Source: Solobacterium sp. (GTDB lineage Bacteria > Bacillota_I > Bacilli_A > Erysipelotrichales > Erysipelotrichaceae). From it: a DNA stretch of 8,469 bases. The notes under the pieces were generated by a model. The model did not search any database. It was given only the letters and a program-made list of their open reading frames with translations, and had not been told where the DNA came from. This document shows positions 6,483 to 8,469 of the stretch, in pieces (within the stretch, counting starts at the first letter, position 1; each line of letters opens with the position of its first letter). The stretch is taken from positions 1 to 8,469 of the forward strand of contig JAFWCP010000509.1 of assembly GCA_017536845.1 (NCBI GenBank). The letters are read 5' to 3'. The position numbers and the translations under genes were made by a program.

Positions 6483-8469
<1,987 letters not shown>

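Overview
The window looks like a chromosome segment of a low-to-medium GC Firmicute, most plausibly an Erysipelotrichia-type gut or oral bacterium. The evidence is a secreted CAP-domain protein with Trp/Tyr-rich cell-wall-binding repeats, a CadA/ZntA-type metal exporter, a PHP-family histidinol-phosphatase-like enzyme and a 6-phospho-beta-glucosidase fragment. Sequence alone does not fix the genus.

Layout. (1) 1-1556 (+): the 3' part of a gene for a CAP-superfamily surface protein with a C-terminal repeat region; the frame is open to the left edge, so the true start and any signal peptide lie outside. (2) A bidirectional terminator at 1578-1606 separates it from the convergent metal ATPase gene. 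(3) 1618-4359 (-): a P1B-type Zn/Cd/Pb exporter with three N-terminal HMA domains. The first two HMA units are a recent in-frame duplication and are joined by very His-rich linkers. (4) 4360-4484: a divergent control region with a perfect 16-bp palindrome that fits an ArsR/SmtB-type metal-sensor operator (TGAA-N6-TTCA). It sits at the predicted start of ATPase transcription and on the -35 of a predicted promoter facing the other way. (5) 4485-5656 (+): a PHP phosphatase gene overlapping by 1 nt a 120-codon gene of unknown function, closed by a clear intrinsic terminator. (6) 5657-6482: a non-coding gap between convergent genes. Most of it is a 555-bp non-autonomous mobile element with TG...CA ends, 22-bp repeats in inverted arrays at both ends (two left, three right) and a perfect 8-bp target-site duplication. 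It resembles an IS21-family derivative without istA/istB. The remaining 6287-6423 shows no gene, only short hairpins. (7) 6483-8469 (-): a continuous reading frame, open at the right edge, that joins a FIST sensory domain and its coiled-coil-like linker in frame to the C-terminal half of a GH1 6-phospho-beta-glucosidase.

How the parts fit. The ATPase and its divergent operator make a metal-detoxification module whose repressor gene is not in the window; the PHP operon may share the same control. The right-hand chimaeric gene lacks the GH1 catalytic acid/base region, so it is either a rearrangement scar or a new sensor protein carrying a dead hydrolase domain. The two points most worth checking are this fusion and the IS21-like miniature element beside it.
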